This document shows, piece after piece, positions 12,853-23,100 of a DNA stretch of 64,000 nucleotides. How positions within the stretch are numbered: position 1 is the stretch's first letter; every line of letters starts with the position of its first letter. The DNA lies in assembly GCF_031877795.1 (NCBI RefSeq), contig NC_133958.1, forward strand, positions 3,782,001 through 3,846,000. The letters run 5' to 3'. Under the pieces are notes generated by a model. It was not told where the DNA came from. It saw nothing but the letters and a program-made list of their open reading frames with translations, and made no database searches. This DNA is from Strix aluco (lineage: Eukaryota; Chordata; Aves; Strigiformes; Strigidae). The translations under genes were made by a program, and so were the position numbers.

Positions 12853-12958
12853 GGCGGCGCAGGAGCGGCGGCTGAGGCGACTGAGGAGCCGCTGGGGCTG
12901 GGACAACAACAACAAACCTGGACTCCGCTCCGGGCCCGGCCACCCCGCCTCCTCGCAC

Positions 12959-13009
12959 TGCGCAGGCGCGGGCCGCGCCGCTCCCGCCCTCCGCCGCTGC
13001 GCAGGCGCC
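12959..13009. promoter_or_regulatory. pair of NRF1-like sites upstream of BNIP3L
   Basis: TGCGCAGGCGCG (12959-12970) and TGCGCAGGCGCC (12998-13009) differ at one or two positions from the NRF1 palindrome YGCGCAYGCGCR. They lie about 105-160 nt upstream of the start codon. NRF1 controls many nuclear genes for mitochondrial proteins, so the match is plausible, but binding is inferred. Confidence 0.45.
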
Positions 13010-13023
13010 GCCGGCCGCGGGGC

Positions 13024-13085
13024 GCGTGCGGCGCACCATGGCGCTCCCCGGGCTTGCGCACGTCCCGCCGCCGCTGCCGCGCGTG
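13024..13085. promoter_or_regulatory. cluster of hypoxia-response-type RCGTG cores
   Basis: GCGTG cores on the plus strand at 13024-13028 and 13081-13085 and an ACGTG core on the minus strand at 13059-13063 lie about 170-235 nt upstream of the BNIP3L start. BNIP3L is a known HIF-1-induced gene. In a CpG island such cores also arise by chance. Confidence 0.35.
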
Positions 13086-15079
13086 CGCGGGGGGCGGGCG
13101 GGCCCTGAGGGGAAAGGCGCGGGAGCGCGGCGAGGCCTGCGCCGTGCCGGCTCCCACCGCCGCGGGTCACCGGGGAACGCGGGCCGGCGGGGCCCGGCCT
13201 TCCCCCGCAGATCGCTGGAGCCATCGGCCATCACGGTTCTTCAGGAGAGACAGCTGATGGCGTTCCCTCACCGTGGCCGGAGGCAGAGCCCCAAGGCCTC
13301 CAGCCCTTCCCCAGCCCGTGGATCCTGTTCCGCTTCCATGGAGGATGAGATCAGTCTTCAGAGCTCTGTGTCGTTAAGCCCCTATCGCAGTGCCCATCAG
13401 GCCTCTGGCTCGGACATGTTTCCACATGAGACGTTGCAGCAAATCCTCTTCCCTGTGCACGACGGGTGTGAGGTAACGTGTCAAACCTGCATGGCACAAT
13501 GGTACAAGGCTCCAAACACTTCTTTCCCCTCTCATCAGTCTTCGTTTTGCCTCAGATAATTTTAAGCCAAGTAGGAGGTCCATAAAATGTAGTTAAGACA
13601 CTCTGAAAGAACTAATGTTTTCTAAGATTTAGAGTAATACCCATCTGAAGTTACAGTGTTTGGCAGACAAACCAACCTCATGCGTGGCAGGTTTTTTAAT
13701 TATTATGGCAGTTAAGACAGAAAAGATGGCATCTGTGTAACAGAATTGGACTTTTTTTAAACTGGGATGCAAAAGCGTGGCTACAAAAAGTGAAATTATT
13801 AGTATGCGCCACAGTTTCCTTTCAATATGAAAATGAAGAGGCAACCTCAGGCTATTTATGCACATGGCAGTAACGCTGGATTTCCACAGAAGAGACTTTC
13901 AAATGCAGTGAGATACAGATGCAAACATCTACCTACCCTGCTGAGATTTCTTCAGTCATGAGTAGCTTCTGTACCGATTACCCATTCTTCACTTTCATTA
14001 AATTAACATATATAGAAAATAGGGTTCTTCTAAATTATTAATTTCAAGGCTGTCACTTTTATCTTGAAAATAAGCGACTTTTCATAGATACTAGGTATGA
14101 CACTTAGCAGAACCTTTACTAGGTTTCTTCTGTTTCTAATCTTTTTTCACTCACATTCTCTAACAAAAAGAACCAGCGAGACCAGCTTCCTCACAGATGA
14201 TTATTTGTCTTCACAGCTTGAGAAATCATCTTCACCAACTTCATTCCATTTGACATCACTTAAACTTCAAGGTTTATTTTGAGGCCTAGAATCTTTGGGG
14301 TGAAACTTTGTAACTTAAGTCCCATCTCACACACACACACATGTATATAAGCATTTTGCTTCCCAACAGTAGTAAAGGAGTCTTTTAGATCATAAACTCT
14401 GCCCATCAGCAGCCACGAGAATGTAAATTGTGGTTTTTTACATTACTGTACCCACAGCAGGAGTTCAGTAACAGTAATATCATCAGAGACCCAAGTCATG
14501 CAGATACATTTCCGTTAGTGTTCTTTCATTATCTCCCCATTACATGTGCAAAGAAATCCCTTTGTTTGTTTGTGTCAGAACTCAAGCTAGAGAAAAAGCC
14601 CGTATGTACAACTGTCACAATCATCCCATACTAGAACACTGGTTTCAAATGTTTTTCATCTTCTATTTGTCTGTGCTGTGTTGACAAGCATCCAAACACC
14701 GAAGTGTGGACATTTGAAATCCGCCTTTCGTAATGCTGACCTTTCTCACCAAACTGCCTGCATAGTCTGCATGACTGTACCGAATGTCTAATCTTGGGGA
14801 AAATCTGGGTGTCTCTGGGATATTACTGGAATAGAATTAGCTACATGTAGTAAAAAGAAAGCAGTAATTTAAATAATTTAACAAAACAGCTGTTTACAGA
14901 TAGAAGGGCCGCAGATACATTCTAGATTGGAATCGGAACAATGAGCTACTTAAGATTTTGAATAGAAAACCTGCCTAGGTAACCCTGTCCTCCTTTGCAA
15001 CCCCAGCAATCACAGGCGAGCATCATGAGTATTTGTCATCTCCATCATTCAGGAAGCATTTGCCATAATACTTGTGGCA

Positions 15080-15222
15080 TGAATATTTATCAGTAAAGTG
15101 GGACTATTAGCATTTCTGAGTCAGAAATAAATTGATGAAGATTATAGAGTGAGTCAATGCAGAGCCAGAAATAGCATTCACAAGTCCTGACTTTCAGCCC
15201 AGTGCTCTAACCACTACACAGG
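15080..15222 (-). repeat. MIR-like (amniote CORE-SINE) relic, minus orientation
   Basis: The text at about 15150-15215 reads like the antisense of a MIR tRNA-derived head (GCAGAGCCAGAAATAG, then CCCAGTGCTCTAACCACTAC). It is diverged and recognised by eye from the familiar MIR consensus. No alignment was run. Confidence 0.55.
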
Positions 15223-15237
15223 TTCCTTAAGGCAGTT

Positions 15238-15300
15238 GAATGATGTAATTAATGTTTGTAAAGTAATTTGAATCCCTGGATGGAAAATGCTATGACAATA
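15238..15300 (+). repeat. MIR-like tail fragment, plus orientation
   Basis: GTAATTAATGTTTGTAAAGT followed by TTTGAATCCCTGGATGGAAAATGCTAT resembles the sense 3' tail of amniote MIR-type elements. It lies next to an oppositely oriented head fragment. Confidence 0.5.
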
Positions 15301-17221
15301 GCAAGGTTGGAGGGACAGAAAACCACATGTTAATAGAGGAGAAACAATGTCCGTAAACTCCTGGGAAAGGCCTTTTGTATTGAAATCCAATAAAAAGGGT
15401 TTTCTAGAAAGTTATAAAAAGCCTTTAAGTTGTTTGAAATCAAATGAGTTAACAAGCCACCTCATTTATCTCAAAGAGCTGAGTCAAGCTAATCCCACTG
15501 GTTTATTCTCACAGCTCCAAGATGTTCTAAACAATTTAAGTAAAGAATTGCCTAGTTTTAAACATGCTGCAATTACTTTCATTTTCTTCACTGTGTACTT
15601 CTATGCCCCAAATCTGGAAAAAAATTGCTAACCTGTTGCTAAAATGGATGTCACCCCAGCATACAGCAAACACAAAGGCAGTTTTTTCCCTGCACGCCTC
15701 GGCTGGTTTCTTTATGCTGGAGGTAGTGATGACGTGTACTGGAATGCTTTTCTTGTATATTTTCTTATATTTCCTTGTATTTTCTATTTAGCAACCATTA
15801 ATCAGTCCTTGTGGATGACTTCGAAGGATCATTGCCCCATCTACCCTCGATCCCTCTGCTTTTGAAGCACCCACCTCATCGGTAACATTTTGCCTCCTAG
15901 TGGAGAGCACCTAGTGAGAGCGCCTCAGAAAAAAACGTGAGTGCCGTTTTCTTGTGAAAGACAACAGGTGAATTGTTTGCAAAAGGTTGAGATTCTTAAC
16001 ATTCAAGGCTAGATTGTGTAGAGAAATTTAATTTATGCTGCTTCTTAGTCTCTCAGCTGTATCACAGTAGAAAGAAACTCTGGTTTTATTCCAGCCACTG
16101 TTATCGCTTTCTTCCGCCACTCATTTTTGTAAGCCCAAACCTTTCTATACCGTGTTAAATAAGATGTTTGCCAAGAGCAAACATAAACAAATCACTCAAG
16201 ACACCAATAGTCATTACACAGCAACCTCACATCCAGCATCCCTCTCTCCACCCCAATTCAATACGCCAATGCTTCCATTTACAGCAGCTGATTACATGGG
16301 AAAGGGCAAAAGGAAACATCTGTTTGATTGAAGTCGAAGTGTATGCTGTGAATTGGGAGGCTCTGCACCTTCTCTACAGCCCGAGATGAGGAGCTGAAGA
16401 TCAGGGCTCAGGAAATTACATCCTAGCTGTGTCATGCCTAAGAACAACCAATTCCAGACACGCCAGTAAAAAAAAAAAAAAAAACCACAAAAATACTAGT
16501 ACATCATCCAGCAGCCCCTCTCCAAGAGGAGGAAAAGTACAGGTTTCTGCTTATTAGCAGTGAGCTTTCTCCAGTTCAGCTGAGAATAAAATAAGTATTT
16601 AAATAATAAATGTTGGCCTAGAAGGTACAGTCCTGCCTGAAGAGAACAGTAGGAGTGTTGCTGCACATTCAGCACGTTCTCAAGGCAGCAGACACTTCTT
16701 GGGAGGGAAATGGACTTCAACCACCGAACTTGCCTACACCTCAGCATTGCACCAGGCAGATAACGAACTTACACTGAGCGTTAGTTGGCAACAGCATCCC
16801 TGTGGTTCAGAGCATGGTTGCAGTTTTGCAGATACTAACCACTTAAGTGGTAGTTGTCAGCATTTAGGTAGCACCACTGGCTTCCAGACAGGACGCTAGG
16901 AAACAGAACTCCTTTTCTGTATCTAGTCTGGTATTCAAGGACTGAGAATTTGTACTGGTTTCACTGGGCATTGGAAGAGGCTGCTGGAACCGAGCGGCTG
17001 ATTTTCTGTACCTGTAACCTGCAGTTACCCCCACACCCCCCTGCCTGGCACGCTGTCGAGGGCAAGGCCCAGAAATCACAACATAAGCTAGCAGAACAGG
17101 GTGCTGTTCAACAAGCAGCAGGGGAGAGATCAGTCATTTAGAAATACCTGGGAATAGAGAAAGTGAGAGGGACAGGGAAGAGGATAAAAAGCAACCTGAC
17201 AAAATGTATTCTATGCATACT

Positions 17222-17227
17222 TTTATT
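17222..17227 (-). terminator. candidate distal poly(A) signal of PPP2R2A
   Basis: AATAAA on the minus strand (TTTATT on plus) is followed on the minus strand by an A-rich, then T-containing stretch. The nearer AATAAA cluster at 19124-19372 offers shorter 3' ends. Confidence 0.4.
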
Positions 17228-19123
17228 AATAAAATATAAGATTTACAGCATATGTCAATGGACAGTGTGCTTAGAGAATTATCTGGTTGGATAGTAATGA
17301 CACCAAAGTCAGTAGCTGGTTTTGGTGAGGATAAATTAAACCTCAGGTGACATGCCAGGGATCAACCGCTACTGACAAAACCAAAAATCTTTCCCAAGTC
17401 TAGCTTCAAAACCCCGGATTCCATCCCAACACGCACAGCTGAGGTCCGAGAGGCAGTTTCACTTGAATGTAGTATTGCTAGAAGGCTGCACTGTGTTCTG
17501 TGTGAGATCTACCTGTTCAGTCCCATGTCGTCTTCACATCCTCACCTCCTTTTGTCTCTGTGCTAAGCAACTTTTGAGGCGTTCAGTGCATCCTTCGGGA
17601 TACAGATACACACAAGAGCAGCAGTCTTAATACCACGACCCTCAATCTTCCCAAAATAGCAGTCATTCCACCTACGCCGTTCTTTGCAAAATGGAGATGA
17701 ATTGTACCAGCTCTGATGCAAGAGAAGCGTCTAATTACCTCTTTGCCCTTGCGACAAGATAAAGAATAAACCTTGGCCCTGATCCTGGGAACACCTATAC
17801 ACATGATTAACGTTACTCAAGTTGTTTCCTTAACTATTAGCAAGTATAGTCATTTGAGTAAAATTAGTCACATGCTATGTAAGTAGGAGTAGGGCCTACT
17901 AGTTTATTCACCCATTGGAAAACAGTTGCTGTCCCTGGGGCAGTTAAATTTTTTTACAAGGCTAACAGGTGAAAAAAAAAGGTAAAATCCTTACAAAGGC
18001 TCATGGTCAGGCATGCATGTTACAAGACAAATACTGTATTTAAGAGAACCAGATTGATAAATATTAGAATTTTTTACATTTTCAAACCACTGCACAAGGA
18101 CTTAAAGAAATTAAAAGTATGATTGCAATTGTAGTCTTGTTAACAACCTCTAACCCAGCCATAATTTTACAGCAGAAACAGTATCTTAGTTGATCAAATA
18201 GAGGCATTATAGTAACTACCTATAACTAAGCCACAGAAATAATTTAAATATAAGTAACTGAAAAGTGAAAATTCTCCCAGTCAAGGTAAGTTCGCTACGA
18301 CTTTACACTTCATTCTGAACATTTCCGTGAAGGAAGAGTAAACCTAAAAAGCACAATTAGCAAAAATATCTGGAGGTAAAAACTCATGAGCCTTATAAAG
18401 CATCGATATCTAGTTAATCTTTGGATAAGCCTTATTTGCTGAAGAGTTTAAATCTCTCAAATAACTATGAACATTTATTTCATGCAGCTTCTGTACTCCA
18501 CGCATTTTCTGATCGTTGCACCATTTAACATTTCTGTAAGTGCAATAACTTTGCAAAGCCAAAAGCCAGAAGAAACACTTGCATGGTAAAACCACATTTC
18601 CACTCAGTTACTGATAGCAATAAAATACAGAAAATAGAGCATCTCAGAATGCAGCGTCGTTAATTATCTATGTAATCACTTTGTATTTTGTACTACATCA
18701 CATCATACTGCCAGACAAAAACTCGGACAACTTTTTAAAAAGCCACAGGGGACTTTGTACTCTAAACAAGGCATTAAAGGTATTGTATCCTAAAACAAGG
18801 CATTGAAGAAACCAGGACGAAACTAACCATTAAGACATTAGTCCCATAAAATGGATTTTAAAACCTGAAAATTCTAGTCCCGTTCCAATTTAAGCAACAG
18901 TTTAAAAAAGAGCCTTCAGGGCTACTGGAACAGTAACTGACCTGTTCAGATTATGGCAAAATCTGACAGCAGCGTATGGTTTTGAAATGGAAGTGGTCAA
19001 TGCATCCTACAGCAGGTACTGCTGTCATTCCTGAATGAATGCAGGTACTTGTGAAATCCCTCCCTCTCTTCGTTCCCATGAAAAATAATTAATACTGGTT
19101 AAAATCATTACAAAAAACATCAT

Positions 19124-19372
19124 TTTATTTTCATGCATCTAAGGTAAAACACAGAGTATTTGTATAAAGAGGTAGATTAAAAAAAAGAAAACAGATTCTC
19201 CATTCTTTGTCACTTTTATTCAGTAGTTTGTTTGTTTTTTTTCCTTATTTTCTCTTTTTTGGTGCCAGACATGGCAAGGAGTGATTACAGTCAACTGTTT
19301 ATTAAAACATTTGTTGCAACACAGACCCCCTTTACCACTGACCCCAAACGGACCCATTTCATGTGCTTTATT
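19124..19372 (-). terminator. cluster of proximal poly(A) signals of PPP2R2A
   Basis: Three minus-strand AATAAA hexamers lie at 19124-19129, 19215-19220 and 19367-19372, about 550-800 nt after the stop. A pyrimidine-rich plus-strand tract surrounds them. Tandem poly(A) site choice is inferred, not shown. Confidence 0.35.
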
Positions 19373-19919
19373 TTGTTTTTGTTTTTTTTCTATACACCAC
19401 CACCAAGGCCAGGTGGAGGGGGATGAAGGGGAAAGGGGGAGTCCAGGAGGCCAGAAGGAGGAGGAATGCTACAAGCCACAGCAAGAATGAGCTGTATTTA
19501 ATAAAAAAAGGGGGCCACGAATGATACAGTAATGAGGTTACACAATTAAATCCCATAGCATGATTGAAGGCTTTCCCTGTGTCTGACGTCATCACAATGG
19601 AAGGCATAAAAAGTGGAGTAAACCGATGTTGATACAGTCCAATCTAGTCCATTAGGCAAGATGGTGCAAGTAGTCATTTAAATTAAAAAGTGCCCTATCC
19701 TCACCTAAATGGCTAGCAGACATGGAGAAGAACGCAGTGACGGATCAACAGAGCTTTCTCCATGTAGCTATAAAAGTGTGTTGTCATATGGCACATTTTT
19801 AAACACTGGAAAGGGGTGCCATAATGGACCTCTCATTCTCTTTCGTTTACAGGTACAAATGCTAGATTCAACTATTTCAACTATGCAGGAAGTGGACTCT
19901 TCAGTTAGGAATGCCAACC

Positions 19920-20199
19920 CTAATTCATTTTGTCTTGAAATATATACAAGTTGTTTGTAGTAGCTACAGCAATGATGTTTTCCTTAGGATGCCAGGCTGT
20001 GTGTAGAATCTTCTTGTTGAAGTCTAGGCTGTCAACACTGATTTCATCCTTCTTTCGCTTACCACTTGCGCATACTTTACGTGGCTTCAAAACGGTACGG
20101 GGTTTATTGTTTTCCCGGGATGCCTCTAAGGTGATGTCTCGCTTCGTGTTTCTGTCAAACATTCTGAAGAAGTTGTTGTAAGATCCTGTCATGACAATG
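19920..20199 (-). CDS. PPP2R2A: PPP2R2A coding exon 10 of 10 (C-terminus and stop)
   Basis: The acceptor is CCCTGCAG. It completes Ser355 and encodes [20 protein letters not shown] through the basic [15 protein letters not shown] loop to [11 protein letters not shown] and TAG at 19922-19920. Ile356 and Met446 replace Val in the human protein as I recall it. Confidence 0.97.
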
Positions 20200-23100
20200 C
20201 TGCAGGGAGGGGGAAGGAAGAGAGTAACAGTTCAGTTGAAAATAACCTCTCTTTTTATGAAGCCTCAGGGTCCCAACTAAGATGACACCTTATTATATAA
20301 GCAGAAAGCAGGCAGCCTTGCCCGTACCTTCTACAATCTAAAGTGGAACTAAAGCATTTGAATGTTTTATAGATTTAAAAACAAAGGTATCTTGTTCCTT
20401 AACTTGACCTTTTAAGGTACACGCTTCATTACCTTCGTTACATTCAATGTGCTTCTCACGCACACATGGGGAAACAAATTAATGAAAGCCAAATCCATCA
20501 GTTTCGTAGCCATGTAATTTTAGTTACACACAAGCTGCATGAATTTAGGAACTAGCATACCTGATTTGTGATAATACCTTATTCCGTATCAGCTTTTCAG
20601 CAAGACTAAATGCAAGTTTCCCTGTCCTTCCTTTGCCTCAAAAAATATCTGGACAGATACCAAGTTAAAAAAAACAAAGAATTATGTCCAACAATCCCAG
20701 ATCAAGCAAATAAGTGGTAATTGCATGATTAACACAAAAGCAATACCCATCTTAAATGGTATTGGCTAGTCAACCATGCCTGAGTGAGGCAAACTTGACA
20801 ACTCACTGTAAGAAAGAAAATTCCTAGAAGGGTTCTGACAAGGCAGCTTCAATAGAAAACACACACACAGGTTCTCCAACAGGCCAAGTGCAGATTCTTA
20901 CAGGTAAAACATACAGTCAGACAACAAGGTTTGAGGACATGGGCCTCATTCCCATACAAATCATTCCAAAGTCGGATCATAACAGATGACATAAAAAAAA
21001 CCCCAACCAACCAAAAAAAAAATCCACAAAAAAAACAAAAAAGATAAACACTAGGGATAATAAACCTAGTGGATTAGGGTATCAGTAGCCTGCAGTTAAA
21101 ATCTGCAGAAAACCATCTCTAATCCCACCGCTTTGTGCATCTCTCCAGTTTAAGTGGCTGGAGCATTTGATTAATATTTCACTTCGGCAGTAACAAAACT
21201 AAATTTCTACTCAAATTTTACATCTCTTTAGAACACTAAGGCAATTCTCTATAATCCTATGCTACAACATCAGGTGTTAAGAGCTAATATACATACATTA
21301 AAGTCTACTGAAGTACTAAAATATTGTCCAAGCCAGTCCATGAACAAAACTAGACAGATATTTGAGGTCATGCTTCAAGTTGTCCGTTTTAAGAATAACT
21401 GGGAAAGGTCTTAAGTATATATAGAGTAGAATTAAACTTGCCTGTCTGATCCATTCCAACAGCATTCAAATTTGTCAAAAATGCAATCATTCTCATACAG
21501 TGAACAAAGTTTACTTCTGAGGTATTCATGCACCTGGAAAAAAAATAAGCTGAATGAATACTGAACTTGCGTACCTGTAAAACAACCTTCATAAATTCTG
21601 CTCCAAAAGTAATTCAGTATCTGACACTGCTTACACCCTATTCACAGGAGCACACACAGCTCCCTCCTCTGACTCTATGGATAAAGAGCAAAATGAACAG
21701 ATGCATGAATTAACATATTCTGCTCTACAGAATTTCACATGAACTCAAATAGCTGCAAGTCACACGGGGTGGGGAGACATCTCCCAGAACTCAGCAATTC
21801 TTCAGAATGCCTTCTCTCTCTGAGCACTCGTCATACCCTCACTACCCTTTCAGATATCTAAAAGGATTTATCAGATTTTGCTTCTTTCTAAAAATCATGC
21901 TTTGGTGACCGATCTTCCTCCTTCGCAAATTTTCCTCGTGAAGAGGATCCCTTCGCAAATTTTCTTATAAAAAATAACCACCACAGCACTTTTCGGTGCC
22001 AGCTAAAAACGTTTCCTGCAAAGGAAATGTTTTACCTCCTACTTTCTCCAGGAAAGAACAGGAGAATATATCAAGTCAACTGAAGACTAAGAGATGCGCT
22101 ATCTCATGGCTGAAGATTACCTTTCCACATTTCCATTGTGTAAGAGGGAGCCTTTTTCATACCCAAATGTGGGTTTGGGTTCTGCAATCACCCTGCAAAT
22201 AGCAAGATCCTTTAGCACGTGTGTGGAACCCACAAATCTCACTGATGCTCTGCCTGGACATAGCGATCTACGCACAAAAATTTAGCTGCCACATCAAGAC
22301 TATTAGTAAGACTCAGCATCCTCTGAGGTTTTACTTTCTAGCCTACATCATCTTCACCAAATACCTGGTATGTTTCCACAGGTCTATTTTCCATATTTAA
22401 ATCCCAGATCTTCACTGACAGATAATCTCTAGTCATCATATATCGACCACTATGGCTAAATTTGACATCAGATATGGAAGAGATGATTTCAGAGAAAAAT
22501 GATCTGTTGCTAGGATCTTCTGGTTCTTCAAACACTGTATAAAAATAAAACAGGCATTTCAAGAGGTAAGTTTATGTCTCTCCTGATACAAGACACATCC
22601 AAGTTAGGTTAACATTTTCTCAGTAAGCTTGCCACATTGGGCTAGTCTGCCCACATTATATAAAGTAACTTTCAATGCGAAAGCCTTATAATACAATTGC
22701 CATACTCTGAAATATTTTATTTTTTGTAGCAAGTCGAGGTCAGGTTCTAAATAAGTGAACTCCTTACTAATATTCAGCCTTCGTTCACACACGTAAGAGA
22801 TCAAGCATCAATTACAGACCAAACTCGACTAGTATTTGACCTCCTGACATCTGCAGAAAGCCACTCCTAGTCCTGTTGTTTAAGCAGACTCCCCAGCTTA
22901 AGTTGCTAATAATTTTATTCACTACTTTGGCAAAATATGCATTTAACATTAAGATTAATTTAATGTTTTAGATCTATTCAATATAGTACAGAAATCCAAT
23001 ACAAATACACACACACACACTTCAGTGTTGAATAGATTCCTAGAGTGCTTAGTTCCATCTAGCAGCAAGTTACCATATCCCACAAGAAGTCAATAAACAA

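Larger units (their letters stand above)
12190..13240. promoter_or_regulatory. BNIP3L: CpG island and promoter region of BNIP3L
   Basis: GC content and CpG density rise sharply here against the AT-rich surroundings, and the island spans BNIP3L exon 1. No TATA box is evident, so a dispersed CpG-type promoter is likely. Upstream of the start (12853 onward) there are two NRF1-like TGCGCAGGCGC motifs and three RCGTG cores. A YY1-like ACATGGCGGC overlaps the start codon on the opposite strand. The island also gives rise to long spurious GC-rich open frames on both strands. Confidence 0.85.
13241..17199. other. intergenic region between PPP2R2A 3' end and BNIP3L promoter
   Basis: About 4 kb with no supported gene. 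It holds two MIR-like fragments in opposite orientations (about 15080-15300), a CA microsatellite near 14331-14342 and an A tract near 16468-16484. A plus-strand open frame runs from the CpG island to 13559 but has no recognised homology. Other open frames here are short and unrecognised. Confidence 0.7.
17200..19919 (-). other. PPP2R2A: PPP2R2A 3' untranslated region
   Basis: This stretch follows the PPP2R2A stop at 19922-19920. It is AT-rich and non-coding. Minus-strand AATAAA signals lie proximally at 19367-19372, 19215-19220 and 19124-19129, and distally at 17222-17227. The distal signal would end a UTR of about 2.7 kb. The exact end is inferred. Confidence 0.55.

Noticed and set aside
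12314-13257. Several 130-214-codon open frames on both strands
   Set aside because: They overlap the BNIP3L CpG island and exon 1, are compositionally biased, and only the short NIX frame at 12852-12768 has homology.
15347-15631. 94-codon plus-strand open frame in the intergenic region
   Set aside because: No recognisable protein, no splice or promoter context, AT-rich; length is within chance for this much DNA.
21389-21592. 67-codon minus-strand frame over PPP2R2A exon 9
   Set aside because: Wrong-frame shadow; the right frame reads [16 protein letters not shown] and joins its neighbours.
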